Assembly: GCA_036675565.1 (NCBI GenBank)
Contig: JAKFER010000204.1
Span: forward strand, 1 to 21,416
Direction of reading: 5' to 3'
DNA from: JACCYQ01 sp036675565
GTDB lineage: Bacteria; Bacteroidota; Bacteroidia; Chitinophagales; Chitinophagaceae
DNA: 21,416 nucleotides
The notes beneath the pieces were generated by a model, which saw only the letters and a list, made by a program, of their open reading frames with translations, was not told where the DNA came from and did no database searches. Made by a program: the position numbers and the translations under genes. Shown piece by piece: positions 13,197 through 21,280 of the stretch. Each line of letters opens with the position of its first letter. The first letter of the stretch is position 1.

Positions 13197-14462
13197 ATGG
13201 ATACGCATAAAAAATTAACGATCGGATTATTTGGTTTCGGCGTAGTGGGAGAAGGACTGTACAAAGTATTAAAACAAACACCGTCTTTAAAAGCAGAGAT
13301 CAAAAAAGTATGTATAAAAGATGCAACCAAAAAAAGAAATGCTCCTGCGGAATTATTTACAACGGATAAAGCTCAATTATTGAACGATCCGGAGATCAAT
13401 GTGATCGTGGAAGTAATAACCGAATCGGAACCAGCTTTTGAAATTGTTTCAACTGCTTTAATAAATGGTAAACAAGTTGTAAGCGCCAGCAAAAAGATGA
13501 TTGCTGAACACTTGCCCGAATTGCTCGAGTTACAACAACGCACAGGAAATTCCTTTTTATATGAAGCCGCGGCATGCGCCTCTATCCCGGTTATCCGGAA
13601 TTTGGAAGAATATTATGACAATGACCTTTTACATTCTATCCAGGCAATTGTAAATGGTTCTACCAATTTTATACTTACCAAAATGTTTTCAGAAAAGCTT
13701 GATTTCAAAACTGCCTTGTTACTGGCGCAACAGGAAGGTTTTGCAGAAAGCGATCCAAAACTAGATGTGGAAGGTTATGATGCGGTAAATAAATGGTCAT
13801 TCCTTTTAACCCATGCCTACGGCGTAGTTCAACATCCTGAAAAAATATTATTTAATGGCATCCAACATATTCAATCAGGTGATGCAGATGTAGCCAAAGA
13901 AAAAGGTTTTGAAATCAAACTCGTAGCGCAAGCCAAAAAATTGATTACGGGCGGAATAGCCGCATTTGTTTTACCGCAATTTGTAAACCAGCACGATCAC
14001 CTGGGTTTTGTAAAGAATGAATACAATGGTGTGGTCATCGAAAGCTCATTTGCAGATAAACAATTTTTTTATGGCAAAGGCGCTGGCAGCTTCCCAACTG
14101 CATCTGCAGTTTTAAGCGATCTTTCTGCTCTTCGCTATCAATACAAATACGAATACAAAAAACTTTATCATCATCAGCCACATGAATTAAATGATAGTTT
14201 TTTCCTGAAAGTGTATGTAAGCTTTGACAAGTGGGCCAACATTCCAAAAGATGATTTTGAATGGATTGAAGAATGGCATGCACAAGAACAACGCAATTAT
14301 TTAATCGGGGTCATTGCATTTAGTAAGTTAAAGGAAAATCAATGGTGGAAAAATGATAATCATTCACTGATACTTTTACCGGAACCTGTTATTGAAGATG
14401 TGGAGATCAGGAAAATAAAAAAAAGAAGTCTTGAACTGGCCGGTGTTCAGGTAACAGCTTAA
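13197..14462 (+). CDS. hom: Homoserine dehydrogenase
   Basis: The 421-residue enzyme has the NAD(P)-binding GFGVVG (residues 13-18) in the first strand and the homoserine-dehydrogenase region with NGSTNFIL (153-160). The catalytic set fits E184, D195 and K199 in ESDPKLDVEGYDAVNK, with the spacing seen in yeast homoserine dehydrogenase. It reduces aspartate semialdehyde to homoserine, feeding MetX. There is no fused aspartokinase. The last 80 or so residues lie where many homologues carry an ACT domain but show no clear ACT pattern, so feedback control cannot be assumed. The start codon follows the metX stop by 1 nt, suggesting translational coupling. Confidence 0.95.
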   Translation: MDTHKKLTIGLFGFGVVGEGLYKVLKQTPSLKAEIKKVCIKDATKKRNAPAELFTTDKAQLLNDPEINVIVEVITESEPAFEIVSTALINGKQVVSASKKMIAEHLPELLELQQRTGNSFLYEAAACASIPVIRNLEEYYDNDLLHSIQAIVNGSTNFILTKMFSEKLDFKTALLLAQQEGFAESDPKLDVEGYDAVNKWSFLLTHAYGVVQHPEKILFNGIQHIQSGDADVAKEKGFEIKLVAQAKKLITGGIAAFVLPQFVNQHDHLGFVKNEYNGVVIESSFADKQFFYGKGAGSFPTASAVLSDLSALRYQYKYEYKKLYHHQPHELNDSFFLKVYVSFDKWANIPKDDFEWIEEWHAQEQRNYLIGVIAFSKLKENQWWKNDNHSLILLPEPVIEDVEIRKIKKRSLELAGVQVTA

Positions 14463-14484
14463 GCCTACCCAAAATAAAAAAGAA

Positions 14485-15666
14485 ATGAACTATAATCCAG
14501 CTACGGAAGCCATTCGCATACAAACATCACGAACAAATGAAAAGGAACATAGCACACCCTTGTTTTTAACCAGCAGTTTTGTGTACGATTCGGCAGAGGA
14601 AATGGGAGATGCATTTGCAGATAATGGCCCTGATGTAAATATTTATAGCCGTTTTTCTAATCCGACGGTTGATGAATTTGTTGCTAAAATTGCAGCACTC
14701 GAAAAAGCAGAAGATGGTATTGCTACCGGAACGGGAATGGCTGCAGTATTCGCAACCTTCATGACTTTTTTAAGTTCCGGGGATCACCTGGTATCAGCAT
14801 CAGCCATATTTGGCTCCACCCATACCCTGCTGACAAAGTATTTACCAAAATGGGGTATCCATCACAGTTATTTTGATGCTGCCAATCCAACTGAACTGGA
14901 AAAATGCATTCAGCCAAATACCAAAATGATTTTTTTAGAAACGCCATCAAACCCGGGTTTGGATATCATTGACCTGGAATGGGTTGGCCGTATTTGTAAA
15001 GAACAAAACATTTTGCTCGTAGTGGATAATTGTTTTGCTACCCCTGCCGTACAACAACCAATTCCATTGGGAGCGGATCTTGTATTACATTCTGCCACCA
15101 AATTTATTGATGGACAGGGAAGGGTGCTGGGTGGTGTAGTCGTAGGATCCAAAGAACTTATACATGAATTATATCTTTTTGTTCGTAATACAGGTCCTTC
15201 ATTAAGCCCGTTTAATGCGTGGGTATTGTCAAAGAGCCTGGAAACTTTGCATTTAAGGATGGATAAGCATGCAGAAAATGCACTTACGCTTGCCCGTAAG
15301 TTGGAGGAACAACCCGGCATAAACAGTGTTCGTTATCCTTTCCTGGAAAGCCATCCGCAATTTAGTATTGCAAAAAAGCAAATGACAAACGGTGGCGGCA
15401 TCGTAACATTTGATTTGGAAGGCGGTATTGATGCAGGAAGAAAATTCCTGAATGCTTTAAAAATGATCTCATTAACCAATAACCTGGGAGATACAAGAAC
15501 CATTGCATCACACCCTGCCAGCACCACTCATTCCAAATTGAAAGATGAAGAAAGAAAAGCCGTAGGTATTACACCCGGGCTTATCCGCATTTCTGTTGGC
15601 CTGGAATATATCGATGATATTTGGGCCGATATCAAGCAGGCATTGGAAGCATCGGGAACGCAATAG
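14485..15666 (+). CDS. metZ: O-succinylhomoserine sulfhydrylase-like enzyme (MetZ type)
   Basis: The 393-residue PLP enzyme is a second Cys/Met-metabolism member but of a different subgroup from MetY. It has YSRFSNPTVDEF (54-65), GTGMAAV (82-88), VVDNCFATP (179-187; PLP Asp181) and HSATKFIDGQGRVLGG (202-217; PLP Lys206). The DGQGRVLGG extension after the lysine is the hallmark of MetZ rather than of cystathionine gamma-synthase or gamma-lyase. The reaction is O-acylhomoserine plus sulfide to homocysteine; with a MetX in the operon, the natural acyl group could be acetyl. It lies 22 nt after hom and ends the operon. No clear terminator follows before the next promoter box at 15684. Confidence 0.88.
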   Translation: MNYNPATEAIRIQTSRTNEKEHSTPLFLTSSFVYDSAEEMGDAFADNGPDVNIYSRFSNPTVDEFVAKIAALEKAEDGIATGTGMAAVFATFMTFLSSGDHLVSASAIFGSTHTLLTKYLPKWGIHHSYFDAANPTELEKCIQPNTKMIFLETPSNPGLDIIDLEWVGRICKEQNILLVVDNCFATPAVQQPIPLGADLVLHSATKFIDGQGRVLGGVVVGSKELIHELYLFVRNTGPSLSPFNAWVLSKSLETLHLRMDKHAENALTLARKLEEQPGINSVRYPFLESHPQFSIAKKQMTNGGGIVTFDLEGGIDAGRKFLNALKMISLTNNLGDTRTIASHPASTTHSKLKDEERKAVGITPGLIRISVGLEYIDDIWADIKQALEASGTQ

Positions 15667-15683
15667 CAGACCAATGAAAACTC

Positions 15684-15691
15684 TATCTTTG
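15684..15691 (+). promoter_or_regulatory. -7 promoter box for the GT2 gene
   Basis: TATCTTTG matches TAnnTTTG exactly, 16 nt before the ATG at 15708. No clear -33 box is seen. It separates the glycosyltransferase from the methionine operon, although read-through is possible. Confidence 0.5.
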
Positions 15692-15707
15692 GGTTCAATT
15701 TAATGGT

Positions 15708-16676
15708 ATGCCCGAATTATCAGTTGTAGTAACAGTAATGAATGAAGAAGAGAACATTCAACCCCTATTAGCAGCCATTCAATCTGCTTTGGATGGTATT
15801 GATTACGAAGTGATCCTTGTTGATGACGGCAGTACGGATGCAACTAAAAAAAGAATTTTACAATTTTCAGACGAACGTACCATATTGGTAGAACTCAGGA
15901 GGAATTATGGTCAAAGTACGGCCATGACAGCAGGCATCGATCATTCAACAGGTACCTATGTTGCCTTACTGGATGGGGATCTGCAAAATGACCCCACAGA
16001 TATTCCTGCAATGCTTTCATTATTAAAAGAAGATGACTGGGATGTAGTTGCAGGAAACAGGGCAAATAGAAAAGATGGCATGTTATTGCGAAAAATTCCC
16101 AGTAAGATAGCCAATGCATTAATCAGGAGAATGACCGGTGTTTATATAAAAGACTATGGATGCACGTTAAAAATATTTAAAAGAGAAATAGCTGAAGACC
16201 TGGGTTTGTATGGCGAGCTGCATCGCTTTATTCCGGTTCTTGCAAAGCTACAGGGCGCTAATATTACACAGGTCGATGTAAAACATCATCATCGAAAATT
16301 TGGTAAAAGCAAATATGGTATCAACCGCACTTTTAAAGTAATGAGCGACCTGGTGCTGATGGTTTTTATGCGTAAATACATGCAAAAACCAATGCACCTG
16401 TTTGGCACTTTAGGTTTTATCAGTGTAGGTATTGGGATCATCATCAATTTATACCTACTCATAATAAAAATCATGGGACAGGACATTTGGGGAAAACCTT
16501 TAATGATCCTTGGTTTGATCCTGTTATTAGGTGGAATCCAATTGATCACCATTGGAATTTTGGCTGAAGTGAATGTGCGTACTTACTATGAGTCCCAAAA
16601 CAAAAAGACTTACCAGGTAAGAAATGTTTACCAATCCAGGCAACCGGTAAAACCAGTATTAGGAATTACAGTTTAA
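15708..16676 (+). CDS. Family 2 glycosyltransferase with two C-terminal membrane helices
   Basis: The 322-residue protein begins directly with the GT2 fold: VVTVMNEEENI (7-17), ILVDDGSTD (36-44; UDP/GDP-sugar binding), LLDGDLQNDP (87-96; the D-G-D metal site) and KDYGCTLKIFKREI (148-161). Two hydrophobic helices (about 231-255 and 263-288) follow. This layout is that of polyprenyl-phosphate glycosyltransferases (GtrB, ArnC, DPM1-like), which put a sugar from a nucleotide donor on a lipid carrier at the inner face of the inner membrane. The exact sugar is unknown. Its stop codon overlaps the stop of the convergent epimerase gene by 4 nt. Confidence 0.92.
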   Translation: MPELSVVVTVMNEEENIQPLLAAIQSALDGIDYEVILVDDGSTDATKKRILQFSDERTILVELRRNYGQSTAMTAGIDHSTGTYVALLDGDLQNDPTDIPAMLSLLKEDDWDVVAGNRANRKDGMLLRKIPSKIANALIRRMTGVYIKDYGCTLKIFKREIAEDLGLYGELHRFIPVLAKLQGANITQVDVKHHHRKFGKSKYGINRTFKVMSDLVLMVFMRKYMQKPMHLFGTLGFISVGIGIIINLYLLIIKIMGQDIWGKPLMILGLILLLGGIQLITIGILAEVNVRTYYESQNKKTYQVRNVYQSRQPVKPVLGITV

Positions 16677-17653
16677 TTTTTGTTGATTAGAACAGCCTGG
16701 TTTTGAACATACCAGTCATAGAATTTTTTTAATCCCGCTTGTAATGTTGTGGTTGGATTATAGCCAAGCAATTCTTTGGCTTTATGGATATCTGCAAAAG
16801 TTTTAGGTACATCACCGGCTTGTTCCGGTAATTTTTTAATGACCGCCTTTTTATGAGTCACTTCTTCCAGCAAATTGATCAACTGCAATAATGAAACAGA
16901 ATAATGATTTCCCAGGTTGATGATCTCAAAACCTGTGTTTTTATATTGAATGGCTGATTTAATTCCATCAACGATATCATCCACATAGGTATAATCCCGG
17001 CTTGTGTCCCCCTTTCCATACATCATAATGGATTGATCTGACAAAAGGGCTTTTATAAATTTATGAATAGCGAGGTCAGGCCGTTGTCCTGGCCCATAAA
17101 CTGTAAAAAAACGCAGAGCGATGAAACGAATGCCATATAATTTACTATAAACATGACCAAGCATTTCCCCAGATAACTTCGTCATGGCATAAGGTGAAAT
17201 GGGCATCAATTTTTCATCTTCTTTCCATGGAAAATGATCGTTGATACCGTAAACGCTGCTGGATGATGCAAACACAAACTGTGAAACTTTTTTTTCCCGG
17301 GCAAATTCCAGCAAATTTTGCAGACCAATGACATTCGATTGCTGATAAGCCATTGGATTTTCAATACTGGGTCTTACACCAGCTTTAGCGGCCAGGTGTA
17401 TGATCACATCAATGGGTTGCGGAATATTTGAAAGTAGTTCATCGTGACCAGCGGTTCCGAGATCCAATTTTAATAAAGTAAACCGGGGATCACTTAGAAA
17501 AGAAGAAATATTAAATTGTTTTTGTTGAATGGAATAAAAGGGGTCAAAATTATCAATACAAGTGATGCGGATATCACGGACTGTATCCAATAAATTTTTT
17601 ACCAGGTTACTACCAATAAAACCTGCGCCACCTGTAATTAAATAATGTTGCAT
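16673..17653 (-). CDS. NAD-dependent sugar epimerase, UDP-glucuronate 4-epimerase-like
   Basis: The 326-residue short-chain dehydrogenase/reductase (extended type) has the NAD site GGAGFIGS (residues 8-15). The region CIDNFDPFYSIQQKQFN (32-48) is typical of UDP-glucuronate 4-epimerases. AAKAGVRPSIENP (88-100), FASSSSVYG (128-136; catalytic Ser), the catalytic YAMTK (Tyr155, Lys159) and RFFTVYGPGQRPD complete the set. The longer frame to 17707 would add 18 residues without family similarity and would cover the promoter of the divergent phosphatase gene, so the ATG at 17653 is preferred. The product should interconvert UDP-hexuronates in the cytoplasm for surface polysaccharide. A GDP-mannose or UDP-glucose relative cannot be excluded. 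It converges on the GT2 gene and shares its TTAA stop. Confidence 0.88.
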   Translation of the reverse strand: MQHYLITGGAGFIGSNLVKNLLDTVRDIRITCIDNFDPFYSIQQKQFNISSFLSDPRFTLLKLDLGTAGHDELLSNIPQPIDVIIHLAAKAGVRPSIENPMAYQQSNVIGLQNLLEFAREKKVSQFVFASSSSVYGINDHFPWKEDEKLMPISPYAMTKLSGEMLGHVYSKLYGIRFIALRFFTVYGPGQRPDLAIHKFIKALLSDQSIMMYGKGDTSRDYTYVDDIVDGIKSAIQYKNTGFEIINLGNHYSVSLLQLINLLEEVTHKKAVIKKLPEQAGDVPKTFADIHKAKELLGYNPTTTLQAGLKKFYDWYVQNQAVLINKN

Positions 17654-17680
17654 AAAATAGATCGTAAAAGCAGGACTCTT

Positions 17681-17688
17681 TATTTTTG
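17681..17688 (+). promoter_or_regulatory. -7 promoter box for the PAP2 gene
   Basis: TATTTTTG matches TAnnTTTG exactly, 17 nt before the ATG at 17706. It lies in the short divergent region between the epimerase and phosphatase genes. Confidence 0.5.
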
Positions 17689-17705
17689 AACCACTAACTA
17701 CGTAC

Positions 17706-18353
17706 ATGCAAAGTAAACGATATAATTATTTCATAACCTCTTTGGTTATTTGTTTGGGTATGTTTATTATGGCCTTCACATTTGTATTAATCCATGGAAA
17801 AATAGAATCTTTCCTGTTGATCAATCAAATGCATACTCCTTTTTTTGATGCTTTCTTTACCTGGTTTACCTATTTCGGTGATGCATGGATTTGGTTGCCA
17901 CTAGCAATTTATTTTGTGATTTGGCGGCGGGATTATTTTTTCCTGATATTATTTGCGCTGATATTATCTAATTTTTTCGCCCAGTTTTCCAAGCATATTA
18001 TTTTTCCTGATGACATGCGACCGTTTTTCGAATTAGCTAAATCTTATAGCGTACACACCATTCCCGGTGTGGATATCAGCAGGGAAAACAGTTTTCCATC
18101 TGGGCATACAACCACAGCTTTTACATTGTCACTCATTTTTTCTTACCTGGGTAAAAGAAGATGGTTAAGCATATTATTACCATTAATTGCATTTGGTGTT
18201 GCCTGGTCAAGGGTTTACCAGGGACAACATTTTGTTACTGATGTGGCTGCTGGTATGTGTTTGGGAATGATAGCAGCTTTCCTGGCTATTGGATTATTTC
18301 ACAAACTGGAGCAGCATAAAAAAAACAAAAAGGAAAAAGAATCAGAGACTTAA
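17706..18353 (+). CDS. PAP2-family membrane phosphatase
   Basis: The 215-residue protein has a hydrophobic start and about six membrane segments. The three PAP2 catalytic motifs are present: KHIIFPDDMRP (Lys96 to Arg105-Pro106; K-x8-RP, two residues longer than the textbook K-x6-RP), PSGH (131-134) and SRVYQGQHFVTD (168-179; His175, Asp179). These enzymes remove phosphate from lipids such as undecaprenyl diphosphate or phosphatidylglycerol phosphate on the outer face of the inner membrane. With the neighbouring glycosyltransferase and epimerase, lipid-carrier recycling is a plausible but unproven role. The C-terminus is a Lys/Glu-rich tail. It is divergent from the epimerase gene. Confidence 0.92.
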   Translation: MQSKRYNYFITSLVICLGMFIMAFTFVLIHGKIESFLLINQMHTPFFDAFFTWFTYFGDAWIWLPLAIYFVIWRRDYFFLILFALILSNFFAQFSKHIIFPDDMRPFFELAKSYSVHTIPGVDISRENSFPSGHTTTAFTLSLIFSYLGKRRWLSILLPLIAFGVAWSRVYQGQHFVTDVAAGMCLGMIAAFLAIGLFHKLEQHKKNKKEKESET

Positions 18354-18598
18354 AAATTTATGTAGAACCATTTAAGTTGATTTTATTCATTATGCCTAAA
18401 TAAATTATTTTAAGAATAGGCTCATAATGGAAAATATTTATAGCTGGCTATTGCATTTTTCAAAAACGCCTATTACTTTCGTTGCATCATTCCAATCTCC
18501 CCATGAAAAGAATAACTGATTCCCCAATCGTTATTTAACCCACTCCAATCCTCTGGAAATCCGTTAATCATTACTCAAAAAAAATCAACGGACCCATC
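18354..18598 (+). promoter_or_regulatory. Leader region of the 18599 lipoprotein gene
   Basis: A candidate promoter has TTG (18451-18453), a 20-nt spacer and TACTTTCG (18474-18481; one mismatch from TAnnTTTG), giving a leader of about 110 nt. The leader can form TCCGTT/AACGGA (18560-18565 with 18587-18592) just before the start codon. No clear terminator is seen for the PAP2 gene. Confidence 0.35.
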
Positions 18599-19462
18599 AT
18601 GAAAACAATTAAACTAGGCAGCATTGCCTTACTATTCTTCTGCATTTTTAGTGCCTGCACCAAAGATGATTTAGTTTCTGAAACTAGCGTACAAACAAGG
18701 ACAACCAACAAAGCAGCTAAAACGAATGCCCAAAACGAAGTAACCTCTGGCGATGTAGAACTGATCCAGTCCCTTAGTGACGAAGCAAAAGTTGGCAAAC
18801 CAGTAACTATTACTTACACTGCAAAAGATGATTTTAATAACCAGGATATCAATTGTGGACAGATACAAATACTCCAGTTAGTAGCTGGTGAATGGATAAA
18901 TGTAGCACAAGCCACGGCTCCAGCTGCCAGTTTTACTTTTACACCTACGGAAGCTGGAACTTGCGCTTATGAATTCAAAGCCCATTTCAATCCCGGAGCA
19001 GGACCTGGCGGAACAGCCTGCGGTAACGCATATAAAGCCATGCAAACGGAAGGAAGTTGTATAGCCGTTACCAATGATTGTGTAACAGAATTTACTATCG
19101 ATTCAGATGTTAGTGCCATTGATCTTGGCAATGGACTTTATGAATTTACAATCAGCTATACACTTACCAGCCCCGAAGATGTAAATGATGTAAAATTCCA
19201 GGGAGGAGCTACGGCAGGTGGTAATAGCGGACATGCAATCACTAATTTTGGCAATACTACTTTGGTCAATGAAAATAATAATAATACGGTTGTTAAATGG
19301 AACGGTGATTTAGAGGCTTGCCATCCGCAGATCATAACGTTTACATATACACGAAATTTTTCTTGTCCCGCAACGGATGCTACAGTAACCGGCAGTTGGA
19401 AAGCATCTGTTGGTGAAACCATATTGGGTGAAATCGACCCCCTTATTTATTCTTGTAATTAA
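18599..19462 (+). CDS. Cys-rich lipoprotein of unknown function
   Basis: I do not recognise a family. The 287-residue product has a lipoprotein signal peptide with lipobox FSAC (Cys20) followed by TKDD, so it is probably anchored in the inner or outer membrane facing out. Residues 21-45 are a polar linker. Two beta-rich parts follow: about 50-150, which reads like an immunoglobulin-type sandwich (KVGKPVTITYTAKDD, ASFTFTPTEAGTCAYEF), and about 158-287 with strands such as YEFTISYTLTSPEDV and IITFTYTRNFSC. Eight cysteines follow the lipobox cysteine, enough for four disulfides, so an exported oxidising location is likely. It stands alone and converges on the old yellow enzyme gene. Confidence 0.7.
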   Translation: MKTIKLGSIALLFFCIFSACTKDDLVSETSVQTRTTNKAAKTNAQNEVTSGDVELIQSLSDEAKVGKPVTITYTAKDDFNNQDINCGQIQILQLVAGEWINVAQATAPAASFTFTPTEAGTCAYEFKAHFNPGAGPGGTACGNAYKAMQTEGSCIAVTNDCVTEFTIDSDVSAIDLGNGLYEFTISYTLTSPEDVNDVKFQGGATAGGNSGHAITNFGNTTLVNENNNNTVVKWNGDLEACHPQIITFTYTRNFSCPATDATVTGSWKASVGETILGEIDPLIYSCN

Positions 19463-19495
19463 GATTCTTGCATTTATCGTTGTTGATTTGTTCAT

Positions 19496-19526
19496 AAAAG
19501 GGCATCTTCGGACGTCCTTTTACTTT
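19496..19526 (+). terminator. Intrinsic terminator after the lipoprotein gene, with UUCG loop
   Basis: AAAAGGGCATC (19496-19506), the stable TTCG tetraloop (19507-19510), then GACGTCCTTTT (19511-19521) form a stem with one mismatch and one wobble, then ACTTTTT. It overlaps the stop codon of the convergent gene (19520-19522) and may end both transcripts. Confidence 0.8.
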
Positions 19527-20590
19527 TTCGGCATAGCTCGCAAATATTGCAAAGGCCAGTTGTAATCAAATTGAAGTTCTTTAGCAGCATGCAACGGGAA
19601 ATAAGGATCACGTAAAAATTCCCTGGCCAGTAAAACAATATCAGCTTGTTGATTTGTTATGATTGATTCGGCTTCGGCTGCGGTTGTTATCATTCCCACA
19701 GCGCCTGTCATGATGCCGGCTTCCTTTTTTATTTTTTCAGCAAAAGGTAATTGGTAACATGGACCAATGGGAATTTTTACACCCGGCACATTACCGCCAG
19801 TTGAACAATCAACCAGGTCTACATGATGATCTTTCAAAATCTTTGCTAATCGAATAGAATCTTCAATGTTCCATCCACCATCAATCCAGTCGGTTGCAGA
19901 AATGCGAACAAATAAAGGATAATCTGCTGGCCATACTTCATTTATATTATCAATAATTTCTAATAACAAACAGATCCGGTTATCAAAAGAACCACCATAA
20001 TCATCTGTTCTTTTATTACTGTATGACGAATAAAACTCGTGAATCAAATAACCATGCGCTGCATGTATTTCAATTATTTTAAAACCAGCATCCAAGGCTC
20101 TTTTAGCCGCAGTTTTAAAATCATGGATTACTTTTCGTATACCATCCATGTTCAGTTCAACAGGTAAAGAATCATCTTCGGAAAAAGGTATGGAAGATGG
20201 TGCAACTGTTTGCCATCCACCTTCATTTTTTGTTAATGCATTTCCTCCATTCCATGGGACATGATGACTTGCTTTTCTGCCTGCATGCGCCAGTTGAATA
20301 CCAGGAACTGCACCCTGTGATGTTATAAATTCATTAATGCGTTTCAACATAGGAACATGATCATCATGCCAGATACCAAGATCTCCAGGCGAAATTCTTC
20401 CTTCCGGACTGACGGCTGTTGCTTCAAAAATGATTAATCCAGAACCACCAACTGCACGACTGCCTAAATGAACAAGATGCCAGTCGTTAGCAAATCCACT
20501 TGAACTGGAATACTGGCACATCGGCGATACCGCAATCCTGTTTTTAAAAGTAACATTCTTTATAGTTAATGGAGAGAACAAGTTTGACAT
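19520..20590 (-). CDS. Old yellow enzyme, YqjM/NamA-like NAD(P)H:flavin oxidoreductase
   Basis: The 356-residue FMN enzyme fits the YqjM (thermophilic-like) class of old yellow enzymes. SPMCQYSS carries Cys25 and Tyr27, which match the redox-tuning Cys26 and Tyr28 of YqjM. QLAHAGRKA (99-107) is the FMN-phosphate side. IHAAHGYLIHEF (175-186) carries the His176/His179 substrate pair and Tyr181. RTDDYGGSFDNR (194-205) is the family signature, and Arg229 in VRIS contacts FMN. Such enzymes reduce activated C=C bonds of enals, enones and nitro compounds, so detoxification is likely. The ATG at 20590 gives MSNLFSPLTIKNVTFKNRI, a standard start. A palindrome lies 33 nt upstream. Confidence 0.94.
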   Translation of the reverse strand: MSNLFSPLTIKNVTFKNRIAVSPMCQYSSSSGFANDWHLVHLGSRAVGGSGLIIFEATAVSPEGRISPGDLGIWHDDHVPMLKRINEFITSQGAVPGIQLAHAGRKASHHVPWNGGNALTKNEGGWQTVAPSSIPFSEDDSLPVELNMDGIRKVIHDFKTAAKRALDAGFKIIEIHAAHGYLIHEFYSSYSNKRTDDYGGSFDNRICLLLEIIDNINEVWPADYPLFVRISATDWIDGGWNIEDSIRLAKILKDHHVDLVDCSTGGNVPGVKIPIGPCYQLPFAEKIKKEAGIMTGAVGMITTAAEAESIITNQQADIVLLAREFLRDPYFPLHAAKELQFDYNWPLQYLRAMPKK

Positions 20591-20622
20591 GATATATTAA
20601 TAACTGGTTAGCATTACAACTC

Positions 20623-20634
20623 ATTCGTGCGAAT
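20623..20634. promoter_or_regulatory. Possible operator upstream of the old yellow enzyme gene
   Basis: ATTCG, a TG spacer and CGAAT form a short inverted repeat 33 nt upstream of the start codon (minus strand). Electrophile-responsive repressors often control such genes, but no regulator gene is in the window, so this is a guess. Confidence 0.3.
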
Positions 20635-20731
20635 AATGTTCGGAGAAGATTAAAAAGATTGTTCCACAAAAAAGAAAAAAATAATAACAATGGCTTTTGA
20701 TAATCTCTTTTTCAAATGCTGACTCCCGGTG

Positions 20732-21100
20732 TTAAAACTTTTTGAATATAAAAAAGACCGCAAGTACCAACAGGACAAAACCAACCATGTGATTCCATTC
20801 AATCTTTTGTTTGAATACGATGATGGAAAATATCATGAATACAATTAAAGTAATAACCTCCTGTATCGTTTTCAATTGAACAATATTAAAAGGTCCGCCG
20901 GTTTCTTTAAAACCAATACGATTAGCAGGCACCTGGAAAACATATTCAAAAAAAGCAAGTCCCCAGCTAATGAGGATAATAGACATTAAGCCAAACTTTG
21001 TACCCCATGAAAAATCTTTGAATTTTAAATGTCCATACCAGGCTAATGTCATAAATATGTTGGAGATAATTAATAGAGTGATCGTTGATAACGCCTTCAT
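20732..21100 (-). CDS. DUF486 family membrane protein (small DMT-like)
   Basis: The 122-residue protein has four hydrophobic segments (about residues 5-23, 34-54, 78-97, 103-120). The loop FEYVFQVPANRIGF after segment 2 and the FNIVQLKTIQEVITL stretch before segment 3 are the conserved core of DUF486, a family of small drug/metabolite-transporter-like inner-membrane proteins of unknown substrate. The start at 21100 (MKALSTITLL) matches the family's usual length of about 110-120. The longer frame to 21133 adds 11 residues (MFILHFEFSTN) that do not look conserved. It is upstream of and in the same direction as the old yellow enzyme gene, but 141 nt separate them, so cotranscription is uncertain. 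Confidence 0.9.
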   Translation of the reverse strand: MKALSTITLLIISNIFMTLAWYGHLKFKDFSWGTKFGLMSIILISWGLAFFEYVFQVPANRIGFKETGGPFNIVQLKTIQEVITLIVFMIFSIIVFKQKIEWNHMVGFVLLVLAVFFIFKKF

Positions 21101-21192
21101 ATTGGTGGAAAATTCAAAATGCAAAATAAACAAGCCTATTGATTGTTTTACAGCTTTTTGAAGTGAAAAATTTAATGGCCTTAATATAACAG

Positions 21193-21214
21193 AAGCCTTG
21201 ATTTCTCAAGGCTT
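21193..21214. terminator. Hairpin, possible terminator
   Basis: AAGCCTTGA (21193-21201), loop TTTC, TCAAGGCTT (21206-21214): 9-bp perfect stem. Only three T follow, so termination is weak on the plus strand. Confidence 0.4.
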
Positions 21215-21220
21215 TCCAAG

Positions 21221-21280
21221 TCGGGATGACCCCGATACAAATCGGGGCGACCACCTGTACGTTCCATTTTCTTTACAATA
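21221..21280. repeat. 60-bp direct repeat, copy 1
   Basis: Starts TCGGGATGACC and ends CTTTACAATA. It contains the hairpin CCCCGATACAAATCGGGG (21230-21247). It matches copy 2 (21357-21416) with a single mismatch at the seventh base. Confidence 0.95.

Noticed and set aside
17654..17707. N-terminal extension of the epimerase
   Set aside because: The extra 18 residues do not look like the family, and they would cover the -7 box of the divergent PAP2 gene; the NAD-binding start MQHYLITGGAGF fits the family.
18503..18538. Eleven-residue upstream ORF before the lipoprotein gene
   Set aside because: One short ATG frame in an AT-rich leader is expected by chance; no attenuator structure is tied to it.
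21101..21133. N-terminal extension of the DUF486 protein
   Set aside because: The family starts at MKALSTIT-like sequence directly before the first membrane segment; the added 11 residues look unconserved.
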